64,000 nucleotides of DNA from Opitutales bacterium (GTDB lineage Bacteria > Verrucomicrobiota > Verrucomicrobiia > Opitutales > Oceanipulchritudinaceae). The DNA is taken from NCBI GenBank assembly GCA_020831585.1, contig JAFIGE010000002.1, positions 1-64,000 on the forward strand. Direction: 5' to 3'. The translations under genes and the position numbers were made by a program. Shown one piece after another: positions 7,587 through 15,737 of this stretch (the first letter of the stretch is position 1; the number at the start of each line of letters is the position of its first letter). A model generated the notes under the pieces. That model saw nothing but the letters and a program-made list of their open reading frames with translations, was not told the DNA's origin and searched no databases.

Positions 7587-8696
7587 GTAAATGAAGGTGA
7601 TGCGGAAGGCGGCTTCGTCTCCCATGCGCAGGATCATATCCGGGGTCCAGCGAAAGAAGGGGGCTTCACTGGTGATGGCATCGAGCGAAATGGTTTCGGC
7701 AAGTCGACCCGCGTCCGAATGGGTGACGGTGGCTTCGCGCACCTGGCCTTCACGGGTAATTTGAAACTCCACGGTTACGCGGGCACCGCTGAAGGCAACG
7801 GACCGGGTGCCGAAAAGGATATTGCGCCAGCGGCGCTCAATGATCTCGGCCACGCGCCGCCAATACTCACCGAATTCAGAATATTCCGCATCAAAGGCGA
7901 TGCGCCCAATTCGGTTGGCTCCCGTGACAGAGTCGCGCAGGGGGCCGTAGGAGGTGTCGCGCTCGACCCGCACGCGCGGACGGGGGACGGAACGGTCGTC
8001 CGCACTTTGCTGGGCGGGGGTTTGAATACGGTCGCGGCCCTGACCGTCGAAGGGGCTTTCTTGGTCCTGGAGAGCTTGGGCGACAGAATCGGGCAGTTCC
8101 TCGGGAGCGGTTTGGCGGGCCTCTCCCCGTTCGTCGACCATGAGGGTGCCTTCCGGATCGTCGGCGGCCTCGCCTTCGGGGGCGTCGAGGGGATCGGCCG
8201 ATCCCCTTTCGCGCGGAGCGGCTTCGCGCTGGACCATGGCGCTTTCGCCCGTCTCCTGGCCGCCGCCGAAAGAGGGGGTGGGGCTGCGATCCTGAAACGG
8301 GTTGCCTTGAACAATTCGCGTGGAATCCGCCTCATCGCCCCGAACAAGGGGTGAGTTGTCGGGACTGAGGGGGGCCATTTCTTCCTGGGCGGCCTGTTGA
8401 TCGCGGTCGGAAATGTTGACGGTTTCTTCAGGCTGGAGTTGCTCCCGGTCGGGAGCGGCGCGGACGTAACGCTCTTCACGCTCTTCTTCCCATCCGGTGA
8501 CGAGGAGAAGTTCCAGGGGCGGGTTTTGCCGGGCGGCTTCGGCTGAGGGAAAAAGCGCGAAGTGCGGAATGGCGTAGAAGACGCCAAGGTGGGCGAGAAG
8601 GGTAAAGACAACACCCGCGACCACGGCATCGCGGTCTTTCCGCGTGCGCCGCGGGAGAAATTCCGCGAACGGGGCGTTGTTGGTTGTCTTGGACAT
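7584..8696 (-). CDS. TonB-family periplasm-spanning protein
   Basis: This 370-aa protein starts at the ATG at 8696 (MSKTTNNAP). It has a short cytoplasmic N-terminus, one membrane anchor (about residues 25-45, AVVAGVVFTLLAHLGVFYA), and a long acidic, Gln/Pro/Asp-rich periplasmic spacer (about 70-250). The C-terminal domain resembles TonB (VTVEFQITREGQVREATVTH, then WTPDMILRMGDEAAFRITFIY). Such proteins pass proton-motive energy to outer-membrane transporters. No exbB or exbD is in the window. It lies last in a minus-strand group after the tolC-type gene and maf. It could instead be a TolA- or energy-transducer-like linker. Confidence 0.7.
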   Translation of the reverse strand: MSKTTNNAPFAEFLPRRTRKDRDAVVAGVVFTLLAHLGVFYAIPHFALFPSAEAARQNPPLELLLVTGWEEEREERYVRAAPDREQLQPEETVNISDRDQQAAQEEMAPLSPDNSPLVRGDEADSTRIVQGNPFQDRSPTPSFGGGQETGESAMVQREAAPRERGSADPLDAPEGEAADDPEGTLMVDERGEARQTAPEELPDSVAQALQDQESPFDGQGRDRIQTPAQQSADDRSVPRPRVRVERDTSYGPLRDSVTGANRIGRIAFDAEYSEFGEYWRRVAEIIERRWRNILFGTRSVAFSGARVTVEFQITREGQVREATVTHSDAGRLAETISLDAITSEAPFFRWTPDMILRMGDEAAFRITFIY

Positions 8697-8761
8697 GTGG
8701 TCTGGAATGGGCGCTTGGAAGGTGACCTTTAGACAGGGGAGAGGCGGGTGGCCGTTCGAAA

Positions 8762-9397
8762 TCAGTCTCTCTGCCCGCATTCTCCTTTGGGCTCCGTTTG
8801 CAGGCGCTCGCGGAGAATCGGGTCGAGGCGCTCGATGGGCAGGCCCATGACATTGCTGAAGAGGCCGTCGTATTGCGCGATGATGCGTTCGCCGTGTTCC
8901 TGGGCACCGTAAGCACCGGCTTTGTCGAGGGTGTGGACAAGGTCCAGGTATTCGCTGATGGCTTCTTCGGTGAGGGGGCGAAAAGTGACGGCGGTTGTTT
9001 CGACAAAGACATGGTCGGCCCGACCGCGCGGACCCACGAGAGCGACCCCGGTGTGGACCACATGGGTGCGCCCGCTGAGGATGCGGAGGAAGCTGCGCGC
9101 TTCATTGAGGTCGGCGGGTTTGTGGAAGACCCGTTTGTCGAGTGCCACAATGGTATCCGCGCCGATGACGAGGCAGTGGGGGTGAAAACGGGCGATTGCG
9201 GCGGCCTTGACCGATGCATTGTGGCGGACAATCGACGTCGGATCCGCGTCAACGGCCTCCCACTCCTCCGCGTCTGAAGGAATACAGGCAAAAGACCAGC
9301 CCGCGTTGCGCAGCAGGTCGTGTCGACGGGGCGATTGGGAAGCGAGGATGAGAGAGATGGCTCCCTTGATCGGGGCCGTTGCCGCCGATGGTGTCAT
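8762..9397 (-). CDS. maf: Maf-like nucleoside triphosphate pyrophosphatase
   Basis: This 211-aa protein hydrolyses non-canonical or surplus NTPs (dTTP/UTP type in YhdE-like members) to the monophosphate. Family motifs are present: LASQSPRRHDLL near the N-terminus, VIGADTIV in the middle, and DKAGAYGAQEHG followed by FSNVMGLPIERL at the C-terminus. Its ATG overlaps the TGA of the upstream tolC-type gene by 4 bp (ATGA), so the two are probably co-translated. Confidence 0.9.
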   Translation of the reverse strand: MTPSAATAPIKGAISLILASQSPRRHDLLRNAGWSFACIPSDAEEWEAVDADPTSIVRHNASVKAAAIARFHPHCLVIGADTIVALDKRVFHKPADLNEARSFLRILSGRTHVVHTGVALVGPRGRADHVFVETTAVTFRPLTEEAISEYLDLVHTLDKAGAYGAQEHGERIIAQYDGLFSNVMGLPIERLDPILRERLQTEPKGECGQRD

Positions 9398-10722
9398 TCG
9401 TCGAGGAGCCGCGTCACGTCGCCGGTGGTGCGGGCAAACTCCAGGCGGGCGAGGCTGTATTGAAAGATGGCCTCCACGAGGGTATCGTTGGCTTGGGCAA
9501 GATTGGCTTGCGCGGTGACGACATCGCGATTGTCCGCCACCCCTTCACGAAAACGGGTGAGGGCAAGATCCAGTTCCCGTTCGCTCAGTTCGACTTGTTT
9601 TCGGGCGATTTCAATTTGGCGTGCCCGGGAGTTCAAGTTGTGGCTGGCAAAGCGCAGATCCGCGTCCACCTCCTTTTCAAAATCTTCCACGATGAGGGAT
9701 TGCTGGCGCACGGCGGACATGGCTTGAAGGCGGTTGGCCTGGATGCGGAATCCGTCGAAAAGGGGAAAGCTGAGGGCGGCTTGGACCCGCCATTGCTCAC
9801 GCATGGAGCCGGTAATGGAGGAAGATGCGTAGCCCCAATCCGCTCCAATCTCGAGGCTCGGCAGGCGCTCCCATCCGGCTGCCCGGCGGGCGTATTCGTT
9901 GCGTTCAAGGGTGAGGCGCTCGCGGCGGTATTCGGGCCGGTCGCGCAAGACGGTTTCGAGGCGCGCGTGTTCGAGGAGGGCGGCGAAACGCCGGTCGGCG
10001 TAGAGGTAGAGGGTTTCGGAAATCCGCAAGTCGGTGCCGAGCGGGAGATTGAGGATACGCTTGATGCGCAGTGCGGAGTCGACGACCCGTGTTTCCTGTT
10101 GAAGTTTGGCGATTTCATTCTGCGCCAGTTGCACCTCCGCCCTCGTCACATCGATTGGGGTGGCCACTCCCGCTTCGAGCTGGTTTTCAGCAATCTCGAG
10201 GAGTGTGCGGTCACGCTCAATGTTGGCCTCCAACACTTCCAAGCGGGCGATGTTGCGCAAGTGGTTGAAGTAGGTCAGGGCGATTCCCTGCAGAATATCC
10301 TGGATGGTCGCGGCGAGGTCATATTCGGCGATCTCCACATCAAACAGCGCCACCCGGTAGTCGGCGATCCGGTTGATGTCCAGAGCGGAGAGGCGGGCGC
10401 GAAGGAGCGCATCAAACCGGTTATTGAAGCTCCGCTCGGGCACATTCGGCAGGTCCGCTGCGAAGTTGCCCACGTTGGGGGCCATTGCGCGCGATTGCGC
10501 GACGGAGCCGTCGACCGTGGGGAGGAGTCCGGCGCGGCTGCGCCTGGCTTGTTGCCGGCGCGCTTCCACGCTTTCCTGCCCGATAAGGATGGCGAAGTTG
10601 GCGTCACCCGCCCGCTGCAATGCCTCGCGCAAATCGAGATCGATTGCGGGTTGCGCGGACAGTTGGGGAGTCAGCCAACATCCTCCCAGGAACGCGGCCA
10701 CAATAAAGATTCGGAATATCAT
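9394..10722 (-). CDS. TolC-family outer membrane efflux protein
   Basis: The 442-aa precursor starts at the ATG at 10722, followed by a signal peptide (MIFRIFIVAAFLGGCWL...LSAQ); a TTG 21 nt upstream is the alternative. The body has two OEP repeats of long Ala/Arg/Glu-rich helices with the typical RAEVQLAQNEIAKLQ and ALTRFREGVADNRDVVTAQANLAQAN blocks (the latter near the C-terminus). It should form the trimeric outer-membrane duct of a tripartite pump or type I exporter. No inner-membrane pump or adaptor gene is adjacent. It is first in the minus-strand group with maf and the TonB-type gene. Confidence 0.88.
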   Translation of the reverse strand: MIFRIFIVAAFLGGCWLTPQLSAQPAIDLDLREALQRAGDANFAILIGQESVEARRQQARRSRAGLLPTVDGSVAQSRAMAPNVGNFAADLPNVPERSFNNRFDALLRARLSALDINRIADYRVALFDVEIAEYDLAATIQDILQGIALTYFNHLRNIARLEVLEANIERDRTLLEIAENQLEAGVATPIDVTRAEVQLAQNEIAKLQQETRVVDSALRIKRILNLPLGTDLRISETLYLYADRRFAALLEHARLETVLRDRPEYRRERLTLERNEYARRAAGWERLPSLEIGADWGYASSSITGSMREQWRVQAALSFPLFDGFRIQANRLQAMSAVRQQSLIVEDFEKEVDADLRFASHNLNSRARQIEIARKQVELSERELDLALTRFREGVADNRDVVTAQANLAQANDTLVEAIFQYSLARLEFARTTGDVTRLLDE

Positions 10723-10816
10723 GCAGGCGTGAAGAGACAGCAACCCTCGTCAAAGCTCAAGCTGGAAGCCCGCTTTGTATTTGACAGTTGGGCGCTTGCG
10801 GGGGAACTGAAAGGCA

Positions 10817-12055
10817 ATGGATTATTTTTGGGCGGCCGCGCGGGAAGCTTACGTGCAACAAGGAACTCTTCTTGCGTTGGGTGTTTTTGTTCTGCTCATC
10901 CTGGGCGAGCGCTGGTGGCCGCGCCGGTGGCGCGCCTGGGGCGAGGCTGATTGGAGGCGCCACACGGTGTTTCCGGCGGCCCTGGCCTTTTATACGGGCG
11001 GCCTCTTCATCCTTTCGTTGGGGTTTGAGCAGCCTTTCTTTCTGCTGGGGCGGGTGGCTTTGCTTTTGCTTGTGTGGATGATTATTCCCCGAATCTGTGC
11101 TTTTTTGCGCGAGGCCTATTGGATTCGCGCGGGCGAATTAGCGCTCTTTCTACTTTCGGCGGTCATTCTTCTGCCCGAGTTGCGCATGGGATTTGCGTTT
11201 CTCGATACGATTCGCGTGGAGGCGGGCGACTTTCGTATTTCGGTGGCGGGCATTCTGCAAGGGGTGGTGATCCTGGTTTTCGCGCTCTATGTGGGCTTGG
11301 GCCTGGCCCGTCTGTTAGAGGAGCAATTGGAGCAGGTGAATGGGTTGAGCCCCTCCTTACGGGTCCTTATTGGAAAGGTCGCCCGCATCCTCTTGCTTGT
11401 CATTGCCGGTGTCATGGCGGTGGATGCTGTGGGGATTGATGTCACGGTCCTCAAGTTTCTTGGGGGCGGGCTGGGGTTGGGGCTGGGTTTTGGTCTGCAA
11501 AAGGTGGTCTCCAATCTGATAAGCGGCTTTATTCTCCTTGCCGACCGCTCAATCAAGCCGGGTGATGTGATTGAGGTGGAGGGGAGCTATGGGTGGATCA
11601 ACAATCTCAGAGCCCGCTTCGTTTCCGTGATCACGCGCGATGGCAAAGAGCACCTTATCCCCAATGAAGACCTCATTACCCAGCGGGTGATCAATTGGTC
11701 GTTTTCCAACAGCAATGTGCGCGTACACCTTGATTTTGGCGTGTCTTACAAGTCCGATGTGCATCAAGTGAGGAAGGTGGTTTTGGCCTGTGTGGCCGAG
11801 GAGGCGCGGATTCTGAAGTCTCCCGCGCCGGTATGCTTCATCACTTCTTTCGGTGACAGTTCGGTGGACTTTCAATTGCGGTTTTGGCTGTGCGATCCGC
11901 AAAACGGGCTCACCAACATTCGCAGCGCGGTCTACTTCCGCATTTGGGATGCATTCAAGGCCAACGGCATCGAGATTCCGTTTCCGCAACGGGATGTGCA
12001 CCTGCGTTTGCCGGATGGGCTTCCGCGTGGTGGGCAAGACCCGCAGAGCGACTGA
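10817..12055 (+). CDS. Small-conductance mechanosensitive channel (MscS family)
   Basis: This 412-aa inner-membrane channel opens on hypo-osmotic stress. Several membrane segments occupy about residues 12-215. The pore-lining helix and beta domain then read LGGGLGLGLGFGLQKVVSNLISGFILLADRSIKPGDVIEVEG, with the Gly/Ala-rich TM3 typical of MscS. A C-terminal alpha/beta vestibule ends in PFPQRDVHLRLP. It has more N-terminal helices than E. coli MscS, resembling MscK/YbdG-like medium-size members. Confidence 0.9.
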   Translation: MDYFWAAAREAYVQQGTLLALGVFVLLILGERWWPRRWRAWGEADWRRHTVFPAALAFYTGGLFILSLGFEQPFFLLGRVALLLLVWMIIPRICAFLREAYWIRAGELALFLLSAVILLPELRMGFAFLDTIRVEAGDFRISVAGILQGVVILVFALYVGLGLARLLEEQLEQVNGLSPSLRVLIGKVARILLLVIAGVMAVDAVGIDVTVLKFLGGGLGLGLGFGLQKVVSNLISGFILLADRSIKPGDVIEVEGSYGWINNLRARFVSVITRDGKEHLIPNEDLITQRVINWSFSNSNVRVHLDFGVSYKSDVHQVRKVVLACVAEEARILKSPAPVCFITSFGDSSVDFQLRFWLCDPQNGLTNIRSAVYFRIWDAFKANGIEIPFPQRDVHLRLPDGLPRGGQDPQSD

Positions 12056-12117
12056 GGGGGCCGGCTGGTTCGGTCAAAGGATTGAGTCAGTTGGGCCGGA
12101 TCAGGGCAGGATGGAGG

Positions 12118-12891
12118 CTAAAGCTGAAACTCGGAACCGAGGTAAACCTTTCGCGCGTTTTCGTCTTTCACGAGGAAATCGCCGGTGCCTTCGGTAAGGA
12201 CTTTGCCTTCGTGGATGAGGTAGGCGCGGTCGCAAATACGGAGGGTTTCGCGCACGTTGTGGTCGGTAATGAGCACGCCGATAGCGCGGGCCTTGAGCGA
12301 CAATACCATTTTCTGTACTTCCGCGATATTGAGCGGATCGACCCCGCTGAAGGGCTCATCCATGAGCAGAAAGCGGGGATTGGTGACAAGGGCGCGGGAG
12401 ATTTCGAGGCGGCGGCGCTCGCCTCCGCTGAGCGTGTAGGCTTTTTGCTTGGCGAGGTGGGTGAGGCTCAGCTCTTCGAGGTGCTCGCGCACGATTTCGT
12501 TGCGGCGAGCTTTGCTCACGGGGAGGATCTCGGCGATCGCGCGGATGTTGTCTTCCACCGTGAGTTTGCGGAAAATGGAGGTTTCCTGCGGCAGGTAGCC
12601 GATCCCGCGCCGGGCTCGCTTATACATGGGCGCGTGGGTGATGTCGGTCTGGTTAAGGCGTACAGTGCCCTCGGTTGCCGCCACGAGGCCAACAATCATG
12701 TAGAAGGTGGTGGTCTTGCCTGCTCCGTTGGGGCCGAGGAGGCCAACGATTTCACCGGCGTCGATGTGGAGGTTGACCCCATTGACCACAGTCCGCTTAC
12801 CGAAGGTCTTCACGAGGCCTTCCGTTCGGATGCGGGGAGGGTTGCCTGCGGCGGGTGGGGGCGGGGCGGCGGGTTCGGTGGAGGCGCTCAT
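12118..12891 (-). CDS. lptB: LPS export ABC transporter ATP-binding protein LptB
   Basis: This 257-aa cytoplasmic ATPase energises extraction of lipopolysaccharide from the inner membrane with LptFG. The Walker A is GPNGAGKTT, the Q-loop lies around GYLPQETSIFRKLT, the signature is LSGGERRRLEISRAL, the Walker B is FLLMDEPFSGVDP, and the switch His is in ITDHNV. The GYLPQE and the FSGVDPL sequence are characteristic of LptB. The first 15 or so residues (Pro/Ala-rich) are an extension relative to E. coli. Its ATG overlaps the stop of the lptA-like gene by 4 bp. Confidence 0.93.
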   Translation of the reverse strand: MSASTEPAAPPPPAAGNPPRIRTEGLVKTFGKRTVVNGVNLHIDAGEIVGLLGPNGAGKTTTFYMIVGLVAATEGTVRLNQTDITHAPMYKRARRGIGYLPQETSIFRKLTVEDNIRAIAEILPVSKARRNEIVREHLEELSLTHLAKQKAYTLSGGERRRLEISRALVTNPRFLLMDEPFSGVDPLNIAEVQKMVLSLKARAIGVLITDHNVRETLRICDRAYLIHEGKVLTEGTGDFLVKDENARKVYLGSEFQL

Positions 12892-13565
12892 GGTGTCTCC
12901 TCTTCGTTGTCATTTCCGGTCGGCGGCGGGACTGTGGGGTCGATCTCTTCCACAGCGGGTGCTTCGGCTGAGATGCGGCGTCCGTCCCGCGCGCGGGTGC
13001 GGTCGACGTCAATCGTGTCTTCGGCCTGGCTGAAACCGAGATCGGGCAGTTCGCCGAGGCGCACAACCGAACGGCTGGGCCGGTCCGGGGGGGCGTTGGG
13101 ATCAGGGATCGATTGGAACCGCCGTTGATCGCGGAAGAGGACGAACTGGTAGCCTTCGATTTCCACATCGCCATCCACGATGCGCGGATTTTCCGAGAGG
13201 GTCACGGTGCCCGCCACGGGGTTGACCTCGGCGCGCCCGGCATAGGCGGTGCGTCCTTCCTGGCGGATGCGCACGTTGCCCACGGCGAGGATGGATTCGA
13301 TGGCCCCGATTTCTCCGATGGCCTCGGTCGCGGCGGCGGGAGCGGAGCGGAAGGCGATGACGGTGAGCTCGTCGCAGGAGATCTCCAGATTCGTCCCGCG
13401 CACTTCCACATCTGTGCGAAAATGGAAGAAGTTGCGTGCGTCCGTGCCCTGAAGTTCGAGAGTTTCGCTTGTGATGGTGGTGCGTTCGGGCGTTTGGCCT
13501 GCGGACGGAACGCCCAGTAGGGGAATCGCTGCGAGAAGGGCGAGGAGTTGGCGGGTGCGGTTCAT
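12888..13565 (-). CDS. lptA: LptA/OstA-like periplasmic LPS-bridge protein
   Basis: This 225-aa protein starts at the ATG at 13565 and begins with a signal peptide (MNRTRQLLALLAAIPLLGVPSAGQ). The OstA-type repeat region follows: TTITSETLELQGTDARNFFHF, LEISCDELTVIA, AVGNVRIRQEGRTAYAGRAEVNP, GTVTLSENPRIVDGDVEIEGYQF. These form the beta-jellyroll that links LptC to LptD. After about residue 165 it has a Pro/Asp/Glu-rich tail of about 60 residues that E. coli LptA lacks. It sits between lptC-like and lptB, with 4-bp overlaps on both sides. The symbol rests on context plus repeats. Confidence 0.8.
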   Translation of the reverse strand: MNRTRQLLALLAAIPLLGVPSAGQTPERTTITSETLELQGTDARNFFHFRTDVEVRGTNLEISCDELTVIAFRSAPAAATEAIGEIGAIESILAVGNVRIRQEGRTAYAGRAEVNPVAGTVTLSENPRIVDGDVEIEGYQFVLFRDQRRFQSIPDPNAPPDRPSRSVVRLGELPDLGFSQAEDTIDVDRTRARDGRRISAEAPAVEEIDPTVPPPTGNDNEEETP

Positions 13566-13996
13566 CGGAGAATATCGATGGCTTCGTCGAAAGTAACGCG
13601 GGCCGAGCGGCGGACGCTGATGGCACGGTGGGTGCCATCCCACGTCCAGTCTTCACCGGTTAGACTGAAGTTTGGGCCGGTGACAAAGAGGGAAGAGTCC
13701 CCCTCGGCGCGGCCTTCTTCAAGATGAATGCGCGCGCGGGGGCTGCGGATGCGGTTTTCCACTCGAACGTGCTCGTCACCGGAGAAAATTGTCAGGTCAA
13801 GACCGATAATGATGCTCTCCCGGGGGCTTTTATAGATGCCCTCCAAGCCGCGCAGCTCCCAGGAAAGAAAGCCGTTTTCTTCATTGAACATGGGAATGAG
13901 GAAGTGCCGCAGCGGCTGATCGGGGCGAATTTGTGCGCTGAGGATGGAGGGCAGCGCGACGCACGCCACCAGCAGGCCGGTGCGGATCAGGCCCAT
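13562..13996 (-). CDS. lptC: LptC-like LPS export protein
   Basis: This 144-aa protein starts at the ATG at 13996 (MGLIRTGLLVACVALPSILSAQ), an N-terminal anchor or signal. The remainder has short beta-strand repeats with RHFLIPMFNEENGFLSWELRG, IIIGLDLTIF, VRVENRIRSPRARIHLEEGRAEG and SLTGEDWTWDG. This pattern, just upstream of lptA and lptB, fits LptC (bitopic jellyroll partner of LptFG), although sequence similarity is low. Its start overlaps the end of elbB by 10 bp and its stop overlaps the lptA-like start by 4 bp. Confidence 0.65.
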   Translation of the reverse strand: MGLIRTGLLVACVALPSILSAQIRPDQPLRHFLIPMFNEENGFLSWELRGLEGIYKSPRESIIIGLDLTIFSGDEHVRVENRIRSPRARIHLEEGRAEGDSSLFVTGPNFSLTGEDWTWDGTHRAISVRRSARVTFDEAIDILR

Positions 13997-14643
13997 TCGA
14001 GAAGCGTATCCACCAATTTGTCGATACCGGTGCCGACCTCGGCAATGTTGCGGCCCAGCATGTAGGCCGGGGTGGAGATGATCTTGCGCGCCGGGTCTTC
14101 GTGAGTCTCGGTCACGGCGCAATTCACATGGCGGGCACCTGTCTTGTTGATGCCGGCTGCCGTGTCGGCGTCGTTCCCGATCGTCACCTCAATGCCATTC
14201 TCGCCGAGCACGCGGGCTCCGAGAGCGGGGGCGATACAGACAAGCCCGATGGGTTTACGCGCCGCGAACATCTCCTTGAGGAGCCGTTCCACCTCCGGGT
14301 GAACGGTGGCGTTGGGGCCATCGAAGGCAAAGGTGCAGAGGTTCTTGGCCGCTCCGAAGCCACCGGGGAATACGACCGCGTCGAGATCGTTTGCCGTAAC
14401 CGTGGCAATATCCTCGATCTCCCCGCGGGCGATGCGGGCCGACTCCACGAGCACGTTGCGCTTCTCCGGCATTTCCTTGCCTGTCAGGTGGTTGATGACG
14501 TGGTGCTGATCCACGTTTGGCGCCATGCAGACAACCCGCGCCCCGCGCTTCTCGAGCGACAGCAGGGTGAGAACGGATTCATGGATTTCCGCGCCGTCAA
14601 AGACGCCGCAGCCGGACAATACAACTCCAATTTTTTTGGCCAT
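13987..14643 (-). CDS. elbB: ElbB-like glyoxalase (DJ-1/PfpI superfamily)
   Basis: This 218-aa protein matches the isoprenoid biosynthesis glyoxalase ElbB family: KKIGVVLSGCGVFDGAEIHESV at the start, MAPNVDQHHVINHLTG, VFPGGFGAAKNLC, then PIGLVCIAPAL with the nucleophile-elbow Cys. A role in detoxifying glyoxals is proposed for the family. The ATG has a clear AAGGAGA about 9 nt upstream. It heads a minus-strand run, elbB-lptC-lptA-lptB, all overlapping. Confidence 0.9.
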   Translation of the reverse strand: MAKKIGVVLSGCGVFDGAEIHESVLTLLSLEKRGARVVCMAPNVDQHHVINHLTGKEMPEKRNVLVESARIARGEIEDIATVTANDLDAVVFPGGFGAAKNLCTFAFDGPNATVHPEVERLLKEMFAARKPIGLVCIAPALGARVLGENGIEVTIGNDADTAAGINKTGARHVNCAVTETHEDPARKIISTPAYMLGRNIAEVGTGIDKLVDTLLEWA

Positions 14644-14696
14644 AAGGGGAATCTCCTTTCTTGAGAAGGTTCACATTTAAGTTCAGATGCCCTGCG

Positions 14697-15641
14697 TCAA
14701 CATCTGTTCAAAACGGTTTGGATGGCTTTGTGCTTTCTTTTGCTCAGAAAGCTTAGGAGACCGTCGGTTTGGATAAGTTTCCCGACCCATTCGACGCTGC
14801 CCGGCACGCTGGTCTGCTTTGGGTAGGCGGCAGCGGCTTCCTCCACGCGGTCGGGCGCTTGGGGCGCTTTGGCGGCGTCTGTCCTTGTTCTGTGAAGACG
14901 GGCGAGGATTCGCTCAACATAGGCAACATATTCGGCGAAAACATCGCCCGGGGGGATTTCCTGATGACCTTTGCCCTGCCGTCGTCGATTGAGCCATTGG
15001 TAGCCTAAGCGGGCGGGGCTTTGGCCAATTGCGGCCTCGCCGAGGCCGCAGTAACGGTAGCTTTGGGGTGTTTCAGCCAACCCCGCACGCACGGCGTTCA
15101 GGTCGATGTATGCGGCGACCGCTTTTACAGCCGGAGAGCCGGGCTCCAGCAGCACGCTACGATACCGCTCCGCCCAAAAAGTTCCGACGGTTTTGTAGTT
15201 TGCATTATACCAGAAAGTAAATCGGGTCTTCAGCTCCCGCATAAAAACCGGGATATGGCCCATCCGGGCTTTGAGCTGGCGTCTCAGTGTTTCGGCCCGT
15301 TCGCCGTCTTCTTCCAGGGATTTCTTCAGAGCGTCGGCATCGACGCCCAGAGAAGGCGAGCGCTTCCCGCCATAGAGAGCCCGAAAACGCCGCAAGAGTT
15401 CTAGGTCCGTCACCTCCTCTCGCGCAGGTTTCGAATCCACATGAATCAGGATGTGGAAGTGGTTCTTTAAGAAGCAGAACGTGATTACATCCAGCCCTGC
15501 GAATTCCGCCTGCGTGCGCAATATTCGCCGCATCTCTGCCATGCCCGCCTCATCAAGCAAAAAGCGCTTCTGCACCACACGCGACATCACATGCACCGCA
15601 ACCTCGTCATTCGAAAAGGGTCTCTTTGTGTATTTGCCCAT
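14697..15641 (-). CDS. REP-associated tyrosine transposase, second lineage
   Basis: This 314-aa HUH/Y1 transposase has its HUH motif in FLKNHFHILIHV and its catalytic Tyr in VAAYIDLNAVRAG. The rest follows the RAYT layout: VFMRELKTRFTFWYN, GTFWAERYRSVLLE, and a C-terminal SVEWVGKL...KRKHKAIQ region. Sequence differs clearly from the 46640 copy, and it lacks the 3' hairpin with GTCGCGAC core. It lies in the same orientation between glgE (96 bp upstream) and elbB (53 bp downstream), as if inserted in a co-directional run. No frameshift is seen. Confidence 0.88.
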   Translation of the reverse strand: MGKYTKRPFSNDEVAVHVMSRVVQKRFLLDEAGMAEMRRILRTQAEFAGLDVITFCFLKNHFHILIHVDSKPAREEVTDLELLRRFRALYGGKRSPSLGVDADALKKSLEEDGERAETLRRQLKARMGHIPVFMRELKTRFTFWYNANYKTVGTFWAERYRSVLLEPGSPAVKAVAAYIDLNAVRAGLAETPQSYRYCGLGEAAIGQSPARLGYQWLNRRRQGKGHQEIPPGDVFAEYVAYVERILARLHRTRTDAAKAPQAPDRVEEAAAAYPKQTSVPGSVEWVGKLIQTDGLLSFLSKRKHKAIQTVLNRC

Positions 15642-15737
15642 GCTTCCTTCCTCGCATTTATAGGGCTCGCAGTCGATTTAAAAATTTCAGAAATAATTTT
15701 TTCTCCTTTCGAAGCTCCGGACACAACTGATTTGCCT